A stretch of DNA of 64,000 nt from Mesorhabditis belari (Eukaryota; Nematoda; Chromadorea; Rhabditida; Rhabditidae), in the NCBI GenBank assembly GCA_958450365.1, contig CAUEEP010000601.1, positions 86,666-150,665 of the forward strand. The letters run 5' to 3'. The notes beneath the pieces were generated by a model that searched no databases, was not told where the DNA came from, and saw only the letters and a list, made by a program, of their open reading frames with translations. Made by a program: the position numbers and the translations under genes. Every line of letters starts with the position of its first letter. Position 1 is the stretch's first letter. Below are positions 44,901 through 56,025 of the stretch, one piece after another.

Positions 44901-45879
44901 CCGGTAAGTGTTAAAATAAAATTTTAAAGTTCAAAAAACCTGGGAATGCTCAGAAAATCGTTGGCAATGCGTTTGCGAGGAGGAATGGTTGGGTTCATGG
45001 TTGGATAAACTCGGCGAATCAGATGTAGGCGATGGAACGATCGGATGTCTAGCGCTTGCGTGTCCAAAAGTTGAAGTGAGCTTTTAATATTTGATGACTA
45101 GATGTATCTAAAATCTATATGTAATTATTTAAATAGTTTATATAGCTAAAAAATAGCATATAACCATTTCCAGGAAGAGTCCAATGGCTCCAAATGGGTG
45201 ACCGTTGTGGCCTCAGTGCTGGCTGGGGTTTCCGTTTTGATTCTGATCGCTATCGCCTATCTCTATATCGAAGATGTGCGCTCCAGGGTGAGTAAATCTC
45301 GAATTAAAATCAAATTTCAGTGCATAGTTTTTGTGATCATCATCTGATAACATTTAGGCGATGATAAAGCGCCCATTCGGCCGTGTCGACTCGGATTTAG
45401 CGCGGCTGATAGAGAAAGAGGTTTGGTGATAAATTAAATATCTAAATTTACGTACCGTATTTCTTCGAATAGAAGACCGGGTAAAGAGTATCATCGCGTA
45501 CTCCTGCGTAGCAGCCCTTTTTAAAATTTCTTTTCTGCATAAAAGCTTTCAATGAAGTGCTATAGGGCTGGAAAATGACTCAAAAATACCACATGAGCTA
45601 ACAGATTTTTGAGCCATTTTTCAGCTCTATAGCACTTGATTGAAAGCTTTTATGCAGAAAAGAAATTTTAAAAAGGGCTGTTACGCAGGAGTAAGCGATG
45701 ATACTCTTTACCCGGTCTTCTATTCGAAGAAATACGGTATCTAGTTTTAAATATAGAGAATTATCTAGATATAAAAAGGTATTCAGGCGAAAACGGATGC
45801 CGATCGGGGTCTAATCCGAAAACAGAAAGCTCCCGAAATTGTGCAAAATAATAAAAGAAACGTACGATTTGTGAGCTAA
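41991..45879 (+). CDS. Leucine-rich-repeat transmembrane protein (586 aa)
   Basis: Sixteen exons, 1761 nt in phase: 41991-42104, 42169-42272, 42317-42398, 42576-42695, 42943-43000, 43093-43261, 43588-43690, 43757-43872, 43936-44047, 44088-44178, 44435-44604, 44774-44903, 44954-45075, 45174-45287, 45358-45420, 45787-45879. A signal peptide (MIAPIRALLVAFLLSTINA) is followed by a Cys-containing cap and about twelve LRRs (LQILDLSGNKLTKIRS, LEELYLQNNQISSI, LSVLILSGNRLDAL). Then a Cys-rich C-cap (WQCVCEEEWLGSWL, GCLALACP), a membrane segment (VASVLAGVSVLILIAIAYLY) and a short basic cytoplasmic tail. Size and layout recall the nematode PAN-1/eLRRon class, which I cannot confirm. The last intron (45421-45786) contains a hairpin MITE; skipping that splice would end the protein at EKEVW. 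Confidence 0.85.
45453..45740. mobile_element. Near-perfect hairpin MITE in the LRR gene's last intron
   Basis: Left TACCGTATTTCTTCGAATAG and right CTATTCGAAGAAATACGGTA are exact inverses. The match continues through CCGGGTAAAGAGTATCATCG and CTTTTCTGCATAAAAGCTTT to a short centre. The TIR style resembles the element at 18860 (TACCGTAATAATTCTAATAG, then GAAGACC). Confidence 0.92.
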
Positions 45880-45969
45880 ACCTTTTATAACTCGAAAAAT
45901 TTGTTGCCTGTGTTGTTTCCAAAACGTATTTTAACTTTAAACGACAAGAAAAAAATTGAAGTTATCATT

Positions 45970-46262
45970 TTAGCTCGTGTACTTTGTGCTCTCACAACCA
46001 CACACTCTCTGGCACACCCATTTTGCGTAAATAACCCATCAACTGTGCTAGAAAGTGTGTGTTTATCAGAAATTGCGTAAACGCAAGTCTTCTGGCGCAC
46101 TTAACCAATTTTATCCAGTGTATCCAGTGAGCCAGAAAGTGTGCGTTTATGGGCGCACAAAGTACAGCTTTGGTGAGCAACACTTTCTGGTGCACTGAAC
46201 ATTAATGAATGAAATAATTTGCCAGAAGCTGAGCATTTAGGAAAGCACAAAGTACGAGCTAG
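45970..46262. mobile_element. MITE with TAGCTCGTGTACTTTGTGC ends
   Basis: Starts TTAGCTCGTGTACTTTGTGC and ends GCACAAAGTACGAGCTAG, inverted. The inside is built of repeated AGAAAGTGTGYGTTTATSRG and GCGCAC motifs. Related fragments (CACTAGAAAGAGAACGTTTA, AGCACAAAGCACA) occur near 5105, 42505 and 43310. 46263-47316 has no gene I can support. Confidence 0.7.
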
Positions 46263-46798
46263 AGTTGGCCAATCATTTCCTTGTCGTTTCCCAATTTTTG
46301 AATCCGGTTTTTCGATTTCTTACTTTACTTTGCATTCTCTCAATGTTTATTTCTTTACCTCTTTTCCCCCAAATCTCATTAACCTCAATTTTTTTCTCAT
46401 TTTCTCACTTTTCCGATAATCAATTGCAAATACTGGTCAATTTTCGTGACTGGTCCGATGATTTTTTTTGCAACTACAATTTTCGCATTTTTTGAAAGCA
46501 CTTGAGCTTCTTTTACGTCGAAATACAGTAGTTTTGACGACAAAATTTGCATTTAAAACAAAAACTACCGTATTTTTTGTTGAATATTTTGATGAATACG
46601 TGTTTTCTTTTGAGACTCCCATCCGAGCATCATTCAGGTTCTCACCCACGCCCACTTTGTATTAACCCAAACTATCGTAATTCTCATTTTTGTGCTAATT
46701 TTTTATGAACTGAATAAATAGACATAGATAATTGTTGGCTATTTAATTAGTTAATCATGTAGAGAGCTGAAATAGGCAAAAAAGGAGACCCTTTATCG

Positions 46799-46852
46799 CT
46801 GTGCGTACCTTTGGTGTGTCTCGTGGGAAAAACGGTATCTGGCACACGACCC
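46799..46852. repeat. Dispersed repeat, GTGCGTACCTTTGGTGTGTC family
   Basis: GTGCGTACCTTTGGTGTGTC and the following CGTGGGAAAAACGGTATCTG recur in the same orientation at 53935-53985 and inverted at 52555-52625 and 57190-57245. The two inverted copies extend further (GGTAATTAAACCGAAATYGG). Nature unknown; probably ends of a transposon. Confidence 0.7.
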
Positions 46853-47316
46853 TTTTACATAGCACGACAGAGACCTCACGCTTCGGTTGAATTACCCAAG
46901 TTTAAGGTTAGCATTGACCCAGAGACTTTGAGAAATTTTGGAACGCGTTCCCTTGAAGGGAATGCACAAAGCAAGGTTTATCTTTATAAACCAATTGGAT
47001 CCGATCAATACTTTGAATAGTATCCAAATACTGATAAATCAGTTCATTCCACCGGAAAATAATCACTTCTAGAGGTTAATTGATCAAGAGCCGTTTCCTT
47101 TTGTAGTTCGGAGACAAAATCAAAAACAACAAGAATAAGCAAAATTAGAAGTATTGATTTGATGCTCGAAAAATGTATTCCCTTGCACTCTGTTGACTTC
47201 AAATTTATCGCCCTAAACAATCTATCACCAACAACAAACAACAAGAAAAAAACAACAAAAAAACAAACAAACAAACAAAAGAAACACAATCAATTATCTC
47301 GATAATTTCCATCCAT

Positions 47317-49566
47317 TTAGAGTCCCTTATTGTAGTAGACGTATTCGGGTGGGTGTGGCAAGAGAGCGATTTTCTCGCGGAGTTCCTGCTCGAGATGTGA
47401 CACCTGAAAGAAGGAGAAATGTAAAGTGCTCAATTTTTTTATTTAAAAGCCACTCCAATTTATCCAACTATCCGAAAAATAAAATAGTTACGAAGTGTCA
47501 ACTATTATAGGATTTAAAGAGCATTCAAAAGATTACCTTGATACTGCTCTTTTGCGGGAAAAGCGCGCAGGCGAGTGGAGTGGAAAAAGTGAGACAAAAG
47601 CCAGCCAATGCCGATTGAATTGGAATCGAGATCCAGGAACGCGACTAAAAAGATGAAATTTGAAACAACAAAGTTCTCCAACTGTATAAACTTTTTTGTC
47701 AAAACATGCATGTTTTCACAAAATTGTCAAGCTTTAAGAACTAAATTTGTATTTAAAAGTCAAAGATTCACTTTGTACCACGCCTTTCGCGAAATGATGT
47801 TCATGATTAACGGGATGCCGACTAAAAAAGAACATTAGAAGTTTTACACCAAAAAATAAACTCACTAAAGCTCGGAATCGTCATTCCGATCCTCGACAAT
47901 ACAACTTGTGGGATGGCCATTTGGGGACTCGTTTCGATTCACCAAGCACATTTCCCTCACGATCCTCCACAGGGATACCATCGGAGAATTCACTAAAAAG
48001 GTGCACATTAAAGCAGTTAAGTTAAATGGTTAATCAGGAAACTATAAGAAAGTTTTATTAGAAAAAAACTTTACTCACTTGCTCCTCATTATTGGAATGT
48101 TGACCACATTAGCGATGGCAATTGCAGCAAACGGGACGAGTCGACCACGAAGACTATGTTGATCCTGAAAGTGGGAATGCTTAAAATATACAATCAGTAT
48201 TTAAAAGTACCACACCTTGACAAGAGAGTTCAAATAGAGAGCGGCGAAGAGAGCCGATCCTGTTGCGCAACAGTAGGACACAAAGAGGTGTTTCGTCTAA
48301 AATTGAGACAATTAAAATGATCTTTAACAATATAGTGGTCAAGTAAAAGTTCAACAACTCCAGCAATACCAAATTTATTTAAGTTCTATATTAACTTTAA
48401 ATCTCCACCGATGCCGCATGTGAACCCGACCGGTTTGTGTAGTTGACCACCGCGTTAAACGATTGATTAATCTAAAAATAACAGAAACATTAGATTGCAA
48501 ATAAGTAGCCCTAAAGCACAAGTTTCTTTGTCATCTATCATTTTTCTTTTAACACAACTGGTATGTCAAAGTTCAACAATGACACACACCCATTGCCAAA
48601 AGATAACGTGATGAAAGCGGCGATAAAACGTCAACATTCCACCGGTGATCACCATATTGCCCCAAACCTAAAAAGAAAACTTTAGTGATGAAAAATCTGT
48701 TCAATGTTTGTTTAATGTTGTTCAATGTTTAATGCCTAAACTAAATTACTGCTATTGCTAATGCTGAGTTTACTCTAACAAGCCTCAAATTTACCTGAAA
48801 GCTCATCCTTCCCGGTAAGAACATTTTGTTGCCGGTGTCTGGGTGAAAAGCCGAATCGTAGAGATGTTTCGCTTTCCATAATTCCTCGACCGTTATCGAT
48901 GAATCGATTTGGCCTTTCCTAAACAAATCTACTGCAAAATACATAGTTTCAAAAAGCTACCTGTAACTTTTAACAATCTCTCGACATTGCTCGAGTTTTG
49001 ATGACGTCACAAAGATGTTCATCGGGTTGACCGTTGTGAAGAAATGAAGAGCTCTGAACAAGAAAATTATATAAGAATTGTATGCAAACAGGCTATGTTA
49101 GCCATCTAGCCAAGACTTATTTGGAACTAAGCAAACCAAGGAGTAAAAAATGGGTCAAAGCCTAAAATTCTATCCATTTTTATGCAATTTCAAGGGTTTA
49201 ATGATCTAAAAGCCGTAAAAATCGTCAGAGCTTGACTCTTTAGAAGAGCTCAGTTAGCCCAAGTGCTATCAAGCTCAAATCTTTATCGATTTTCAATAAG
49301 TATCGATGTTTTTAAAACAATCACACACTCTGATTCATTCTAAACATCTATGTTTTGAACAACATCTATGTTTTGTTAGTTGTTAAAACGCTTTGCTGGC
49401 AGTGCTACTAACACTGCATTTTCAAGAAACAGCTACATCTAAACAGCTTCTAGAAACAGCAATAAAACTTTCCGCACCTTCCCTTGTAAGTATTTTGATC
49501 CCATCGTGGACGGCTCAAATCGGGACGCGGAAAAACATCGATCACACGAGCATTTGGAGGGATCAT
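47317..49566 (-). CDS. SFXN: Sideroflexin (mitochondrial serine transporter family), one-base frameshift
   Basis: Inner-membrane carriers that import serine for one-carbon metabolism. Eleven exons: 49478-49566, 48961-49053, 48795-48918, 48590-48667, 48409-48471, 48216-48296, 48079-48164, 47866-47992, 47772-47821, 47537-47644, 47317-47403. The family is clear: [92 protein letters not shown] and the typical C-terminus VYYNKGL. Exon sum is 986 nt. In exon 8, GESKRV and [12 protein letters not shown] lie in different frames, so one base is missing near 47910-47930. Either a recent mutation or a sequencing error. Start MIPPN is placed six bases after a TTTTAG. Confidence 0.9.
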
Positions 49567-50020
49567 GATTCTAAAATGAAAATGAAGCAGCTAAAGCTAA
49601 TCAAAAAAATAAGAATACTATAAAATTACAATTATAAAACTACATTTTTACAAAAACACTACGCTTTTTCGATGAAAATAAGCAAAAACATCGACTTCGA
49701 CGCTTTCAAATAGGAAACTGATCAAAACAGCGCCGTGTACAAACAGCGCCACAGCAAAAATAGCCCCTCTGCTGTTAAGTTTTTATGTGTTTTGAAAATG
49801 AAGCAGCAAAAGCTAATCAAAAAATAAGAATACTATAAAATTACAATTATAAAACTACATTTTTACAAAAACACTACGCTTTTTCGATGAAAATAAGCAA
49901 AAACATCGACTTCGACGCTTTCAAATACGGAGCTGATCAAAACAGCGCCGTGTACAAACAGCGCTACGGCAAAAATAGCCTCTGCTGTTAAATTTCTATG
50001 TGTTTCTTATTCTTATTAGA
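49556..50020. repeat. Direct duplication of about 220 bp
   Basis: 49568-49780 and 49791-50010 repeat each other: AAAATGAAGCAGCTAAAGCT, ACTACGCTTTTTCGATGAAA and ACATCGACTTCGACGCTTTC, then CAGCGCCGTGTACAAACAGC. The GCGCC-rich end is related to the 51.1 kb element. Confidence 0.85.
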
Positions 50021-50467
50021 TGCAGAATAAAATTACCTACATTTTGCATACTTTGGGATCACTAAAAACAGAATTAATGTCCAGAAAAGCGCAGTTAACC
50101 TCTTTTTGAGCCCTTTTTTGTTTTTTGGCATTTTCTGATCCTAGATTTGTTCTAAACGGCTTCAAAAAATTCAACAAACAGCTAATTTTTTCTTTCTACA
50201 TCCAATGAAAATAAGAAACACAAAGAAACTTAACGGCAAAGGCATTATTTTGCCCGGCACTGTTTTGATTAACTTCCATCAAATGTTTTTATCCATAAAA
50301 GAAATCTTTCACAAAAATTCAAGCTTTCACAAAAAAGCTCACTTGTTATTCATCGATACTCGTTGAGTTTCCCCGTCTTGGCCGCTTTCGACTAATGATT
50401 TTAATCTAAATGATAAAATTAAAAGCGATTAAGTGAAGTGAAAAGCGATTAAATAAAAAGTTAATTT

Positions 50468-50969
50468 GGGAGTGGGACAAATGCGACCTTTTTTTTGCGC
50501 ACCCGGACATTTGCGCACCTTTTTTTCCGCACTTAGCCCATTAGCGCACCTTTTTTCGCGTTTTAAAAAAGCTCTAAAAGCTAATATTAACCAATTTCTA
50601 TTCCAAAAGTTGTTTTTCTAGGTAATTTGAGGGTGTCGAATTCAAATTTTGGCATATCAGAGCGTGTGGAACCAATTTGAAAGATAAAACGCCTAGGTCA
50701 AATTACAGAAAATTGTTGATTACAATTACAGAACATTTTTCTCTTTGTATAACTCCGTCCGTTCGCTTCCACAAGCTCTGATATGCCAAAATTTCGATTC
50801 TACGCCCTCAAATTACCTAGAAAAGCAACTTTTGGAATAGAAATTGGTTAAGATTAGCTTTTAGAGCGTTTTTAAAACGCGAAAAAAGGTGCGCTAATGG
50901 GCCAAGTGCGGAAAAAAGGTGCGCAAATGTCCGGGTGCGCAAAAAAAAGGTCGCATTTGTCCCACTCCC
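50468..50969. mobile_element. Foldback MITE, GGGACAAATGCGACC family (copy 3, second subtype)
   Basis: Ends GGGAGTGGGACAAATGCGAC and GTCGCATTTGTCCCACTCCC. The interior matches the 40.7 kb copy (GCTCTAAAAGCTAATATTAA, TTCCAAAAGTTGTTTTTC). Confidence 0.9.
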
Positions 50970-51116
50970 GTTAGTTTGATTAGAATAAAGCATTAAAATT
51001 TTAAGCGTAAAACACTAACTTTTCGATAATAGTTTAAAAAAAATTTTCTTTTCGGAAACCACGCAGAAATTGTTAAGTGAAAATTTGGCTGTATGAAGTT
51101 TTTAAAAGGACATTGA

Positions 51117-52412
51117 TTTTACGGGGCCTAGTCAAAATAGCGCCGCCAAAACAGCGCCATTCAAAACAGCGCCCGTACAAAAATAGCGCCGCTCAAAACA
51201 GCGCCCATACAAAAATCGCGCCGTTCAAAACAGCGCCCATACAAAAATAGCGCCAAATTGAAAGAGACTGCGATTAGATTTTTCAACCCCAATGTTTTTA
51301 TACTTCTCATCAGAACTTGTAACTTTGGTTATTTTTTAAACATTTCTAAGCACCTTGCGCGTGTTTTGACAAACCGACAGATTATTTCATCATCAGAATC
51401 AGGTTTTATGGCCCATTTTAAATAAACAATGCGACACATTTTGATTTTCATCGTTTTTTTCTTGTTTTTTCTGTTCCCAAGACTTAGTTTTTTGTTTTTT
51501 TAGGTAAAAGAACGTCGCCTGAAGAAATAGAAGACTCCTTGCAAGTGATTCGGCGTGGCTAGCGACAAACACAGGTACTTTTCACACAATATAGTTTGCG
51601 AAGAAGTTCTACTTGTATAAGGTAGTAACTTTGTTTCTTTGATCTTAAATAAATGTAAAAAGATTGATTAAGCCAGTTTTTGGGGGGTGGGACAAATGCG
51701 ACCTTTTTTTTGCGCACCTGGACATTTGCGCACCTTTTTTTTTGCTGGAAAAGGCCTTAGGAAAGGTCGTAGAGCTTCAAAAATATTTCGAAAATTTTTC
51801 CATATAAGGAAATCGTATGCGTAGATTCCGAATTTCGACAAATCAGACCTCGCTGACACGTCAAATTTGGGCTATAAGGCAAAAACTGCGGAAAAGCGTT
51901 AAGTTGCGTAGTTTTTGCCTTTTAGCCCAAATTTTACGTCTCAGCGAGGTCTGATTTGTCGAAATTCGGAATCTACGCATACGATTCCCTTATATGGAAA
52001 TATTTTTTGAAGCTCTACGGCCTCGCCTAAGGCCTTTTTCAGCAAAAAAAAAGGTGCGCAAATGTCCAGGTGCGCGCAAAAAAAAGGTCGCATTTGTCCC
52101 ACCCCCAGTTTTTGCACTTTTCTGCAAAATTTTGGTATCTTTTTCGTTTAAATTTTTCATTTCGTCGATCATTTAAAATCTTTATGTTATTATATTCATA
52201 TGTGTTAACTCCGTTGTTTCATTTTTTCATTTCGTTAATTGAATAAACAAATTTTTATGTACTATTTTACTTGAGAATGCACGAGAAAATAAAGCCTTTA
52301 TGGAAAACTCCAAAAGAGCATTGGTTAATCTACATTAAAATCTTTAAATTTGGCGCTGTTTTGAATGGCGCTGTTTTGAACGGCGCTATTTTGACTAGGT
52401 CCCGATTTTACA
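51117..52412. mobile_element. Element with GGGCCTAGTCAAAATAGCGCC ends, carrying a nested MITE
   Basis: The left end CCTAGTCAAAATAGCGCC is followed by tandem AAAACAGCGCCCATAC-type units. The right end (TTGAACGGCGCTATTTTGAC, TAGGTCCCG) is its inverse. Another MITE (51682-52106) lies inside. No transposase seen. Confidence 0.75.
51682..52106. mobile_element. Foldback MITE, GGGACAAATGCGACC family (copy 4, first subtype)
   Basis: Inverted arms with GGGACAAATGCGACC, GCGCACCTGGACATTTGCGC and the inner GATTCCGAATTTCGACAAAT shared with the 11.6 and 56.4 kb copies. It is inserted within the 51.1-52.4 kb element. Confidence 0.9.
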
Positions 52413-52817
52413 GACTTTTCCAATTTAATTTGTGCATCCCCTCTTTAGGGGACGGGTTCCAAAATTTGTTAAGACACTTTAGCAATGCTTGTGGGTTAAC
52501 GCTAAGCTTCAACTTCGGTAATTAAACCGAAATTGGAGGTCGCTGTCGCGCTATAGGAAAAAGCCGTGTGCCAGATGCTGTTTTTTCCTACGAGCCACGT
52601 GAAAGGTACGCATAGTGGCGGCTCTTCATTGATAATTGAATGAATTGATTTGTGTGTTGAGGTAAACTTTTATTAATAAACTGTTCTCCAGACATATTAT
52701 TCATTTATTCCCCATCTCGACCAGAAAAAATGGCTTTTCTCTATTTGCAGCAAATTTCTCAAAGGGCTGAATTATTAGATTGATTGGATTGAATGCAATT
52801 AAACTAGATGGATTTCC

Positions 52818-53033
52818 GTATTCTCTCTAATAGTAGTGCACCCTGAACGTCGCCTAAATTCCTCGAAATCTCTAGAACCGCTTATCAGAACCTATCGATC
52901 TGGGGTCGAAAAATGTAGCTGACGATGAGATCTAGTGGGGGATTAGAGTGTTGAGCTTCTGTGAAAACTTTGAAAGCCGTAAAATAGTTCAACTCGGCTC
53001 GCCGGGATGCACTACTATTAGAGAAAAAACGGT
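52818..53033. mobile_element. MITE, CCGTATTCTCTCTAATAGTA family (complete)
   Basis: Left CCGTATTCTCTCTAATAGTA and right GCACTACTATTAGAGAAAAA are inverted. It matches the partial copy at 10359-10527. A related right end (TTATTAGAGAAAATACGGTA) lies at 53716-53738, bounding the transposase fragments. Confidence 0.8.
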
Positions 53034-53177
53034 AGTAAGCCTCTTTTCGTCAACCACTCTTCAGCTCGAACTTTGGTAGGCAACGTCTAGCTCGCCAAAA
53101 AGATTGACTTAGACAAAAAGATTGATAATAATCTAAAAAGCTACCGTAATTCGTCTATTTATTTAGTTCTATTCTTT

Positions 53178-53660
53178 TTATATCAAAATCAGCCCAGAAG
53201 TAGATAAAGATACAATTCGATCGATCAAATTTTTCATAGGAGTCACTTTGGCTTTGAGATACGTTCGAACACACGTCTCAGAACGTCCAATGCAACGAGC
53301 AATGCCCTTGTTTGAGTGGCCAAGCGTGTGAAGCACATCAACATTTTGTCCGGAAGCTTCATCTCTTTGCAATTACGAGGCATCTTTCCAACACGCAATT
53401 ACGAGACATCACTCGAAGAGGTTCGCAAGGAGATTAAGCTTCCGGACCAAATTTTGATTTGCTTCACACGCTTGACCACTCAAACAGGGGCATTGCTCGT
53501 TGCATTGGACGCTCTGAGAAGTGTGTTCGAACGTATCTCAAAACTGAAACTCTTCGAGTGATGTCGTCGTGTTGGAAAGATGTCTCGTAATTGCGCGTTC
53601 GTCTTGATCGGTCAACTTTTTCTTCCGGCCCCGTGTTTCTTTCTTCTTAGGAGTCACTTT
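53178..53660. pseudogene. Two inverted Tc3-like transposase N-terminal fragments
   Basis: Minus strand, about 53372-53220: NVDVLHTLGHSNKGIARCIG, RSETCVRTYLKAKVTP. Plus strand, about 53445-53550: NFDLLHTLDHSNRGIARCIG, RSEKCVRTYLKTE. Both are the HTH DNA-binding head of Tc3/Tc1-type transposases, facing each other around 53390. No catalytic part remains. A third repeat of GGAGTCACTTTGGTCTTGAG near 53650 shows further shuffling. Confidence 0.7.
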
Positions 53661-53995
53661 GGTCTTGAGATACGTGCGAATACTGTAAAATAGTCACCAA
53701 CTCGGCTCGCTGTGAACTTTTATTAGAGAAAATACGGTATTTTTACCGAGAAAATCGAAAGCATTTGCGATTTGTTGTTGATAATTTAATGAAAGAGACA
53801 ATCCGCCAATGTTCGCTTCAAGTGATTCCTGAACAAATACATAATACATTCAGATTACAGTAGCTTTCAGAAAGTTGAAACGTTTTGGAAAACGATTTGT
53901 TTTAAATGCTAGCTTTATTCGAGTACCGAACACTGTGCGTACCTTTCATGTGTCTCGTAAAAAAAAAAAACGGCACCTGGCTTTTTAGGTGCTTA

Positions 53996-54579
53996 TCGTA
54001 AATACTGTAATAGTACCCCACCCCCATAATGACGGTGCGGAGCGTTGCGTTGTCTAGCTTTGAACGAGTTTTTCTTGACACTGGTTTATGCTACGATGCT
54101 ACGATGTGCTGAACGCGATATTATGTGGAAGGAACTTTGCGACTATCATGGAATATCAAAGGAGATTATTGAAATTTTTGCAAAGCTTTGTGATGAATGC
54201 GAGCTGAAGAAGGGTATACCCAAGAAAGGAATTGTTATAAAACCAATTGTGACAATTGCTAATTTTGTTATTGTTATTGTTGTTACCGTAAATACTGTAA
54301 TAGCACCCCATCCCCATAATGACAGTGCGGAGCGTTGCGTTGTCTAGCTTTGAACGAGTTTTTCTCGATATTGGTTTATGCTACAATGTTCGTTTTGGTA
54401 TCAAAAAATAGCTGAGATTCAGGGCTATTTTTTGATACTAAAGACGCATTTTTTCAAAGTACGGGTGCTTTGAAAAAAATGAAATACTAAAAAACTTTTG
54501 CGACTACGCGACTGTACGGGGGGGGGGGAGGGCTGGGGTACTATTACAGTATTTACGGTGCAGCCGTATTTACGGTAAG
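53996..54579. mobile_element. TIR element, CCGTAAATACTGTAATAGTACCCC family, with integrase-like fragment
   Basis: Ends CGTAAATACTGTAATAGTAC and GTACTATTACAGTATTTACG are inverted. An internal copy of the end lies at 54284. Between them the frame starting at 54045 reads ...MWKELCDYHGISKEIIEIFA and KLCDECELKKGIPKKG, then IVIKPI, which resembles the H2C2 zinc-binding region of integrase-like transposases (C-x-x-C-x-L-K-K...KPI); that assignment is inference. A run of ten or more Gs is at 54518-54528. Confidence 0.65.
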
Positions 54580-54732
54580 TCTTTTCAAAATTGCAGATAT
54601 TAAAAGTGAATGAGAAAGGAATCTTTGATGAATCTTCTTTCACTTTTTATTTTAAATCAAGTAATTGCTTTAAAAACTTTATTCTCAGCATTTATCCTTC
54701 ATAGATTCGAAAGTAATCCTCTCGACCTTTAA

Positions 54733-55019
54733 AGAAGCGACCTCCCTAAAACCAGTAATTTGTAGCCTACATTTCTCGAACCTGTTGCCAGGGACAAGTG
54801 AAAGGAGGAGTGATACATTTACAGCCAGCTCTTCCCATATGGCAACAACTTTCTTGAGGAATTTTGCAATTCTTCTTCTGACAACACGTTTGTCCAGTGT
54901 TCTAGGAGATTATGAATACTGATTTGTAGAGTTCGGCAAACAAAACCAAAACCAAAACTCAATTTGCATATAAATAAACATGTAAATTTAAAATTGTAAA
55001 ATGCAAATTTGCCTTTCAC
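54733..55019 (-). CDS. Possible small Cys-rich secreted protein
   Basis: A hydrophobic ATG-led stretch (MKGKFAFYNFKFTCLFICKL, from 55019) lies upstream of an exon that begins after CTCCTAG at about 54904 and reads NTGQTCCQKKNCKIPQESCC, then HMGRAGCKCITPPFTCPW and a stop near 54780. Ten cysteines in about 40 residues suggest a disulphide-rich peptide. The donor joining the two parts is not certain, and I know no named family match. Confidence 0.3.
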
Positions 55020-55182
55020 TTTTTCTCACTCCCCAAAATCTCGCGGCCGAAAAAAGGACCAAAACACGACCTCGAAATTTCGAAACAAAAAATAGCCTAT
55101 GGGATAGATTTTTGGATGCTGATTTCAAATCTGCAAACAGATTTTCGCTAGCTCCTCCCAGTCGCGAGATATTGCCGAGTTT

Positions 55183-55250
55183 TGGTTAGTTTTGGTTTTG
55201 GTTTTGGTATTGGTTTTGGTTTTGGTAGTTTTGGTTTTGGTTAAGTTTTG
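55183..55250. repeat. (GGTTTT)n microsatellite
   Basis: About ten GGTTTT units with single-base variants. 55251-55870 beyond it has a short GCTTTTGAAA tandem (55545-55590) and no gene. Confidence 0.85.
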
Positions 55251-55874
55251 TTTTCCGAAGTCTACTGATTTGTTTTTAAACGCTTTGCCGTTTGCCGTAA
55301 AAAAAAAACTTTGCCAAACTTACTTGTCCAAAAGAAAAACTAGCGAAAATTAATGAAATGATCAAAAATTTGAACATAATTTTTAGAAATTTAGAAAAAT
55401 TTTAGAAATTTTTAGAAGAAATTTTCGAAAGTCAAATAATTTTAACAAATGAAACTCTTAAAATAGAATGATGCATGGAGAATTAATGAGAGGAAAGCCA
55501 AGTGAAGAATGAAGAATAAAAGAATCAATAACAAAATAAACTTTTGCTTTTGAAGCTTTTGAAGCTTTTGAAAGCTTTTGAAAGCTTTTATTATTTATAA
55601 AGCATCGTATTTTTAAAGGGAGGAACTATACGTTCCTAGGTCGGATGTGGACTAGAATTTGGGTTAAGTTAAAGAGAGCGGATCCCTTTTTGATATCTCG
55701 CCATCTCTAACACACCGACAACCCAACTCAACTCCTCCAACGTATTAGAGAGGAGTCTCTGTGAAATGACCGACCTGTACTGCAGTTGCATAGACCCGGA
55801 AGATACGTATCTTTATTTACAGTAATACAATAAGATGAATAGATTAGAAATGAGTGTAAGGGGAAGGGGGAATC

Positions 55875-56025
55875 ATATTGGAATCCTATTGGAACCGTAT
55901 TGTAGCCGTATTGGAACCGTATTGGAACCGTATTGGGACCTTAAAAGGAAACAGTATTGGAACCGTATAGGGACCTTAAAAGGAACCGTATTGGAACCGT
56001 ATTGGAACCGTATTGGTATTGGTAA
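55875..56025. repeat. Minisatellite, 12 bp unit (attggaaccgta)
   Basis: About nine copies of ATTGGAACCGT(A), two of them interrupted by GGGACCTTAAAAGGAA. The overlapping ORFs on both strands are products of the repeat. Confidence 0.9.
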
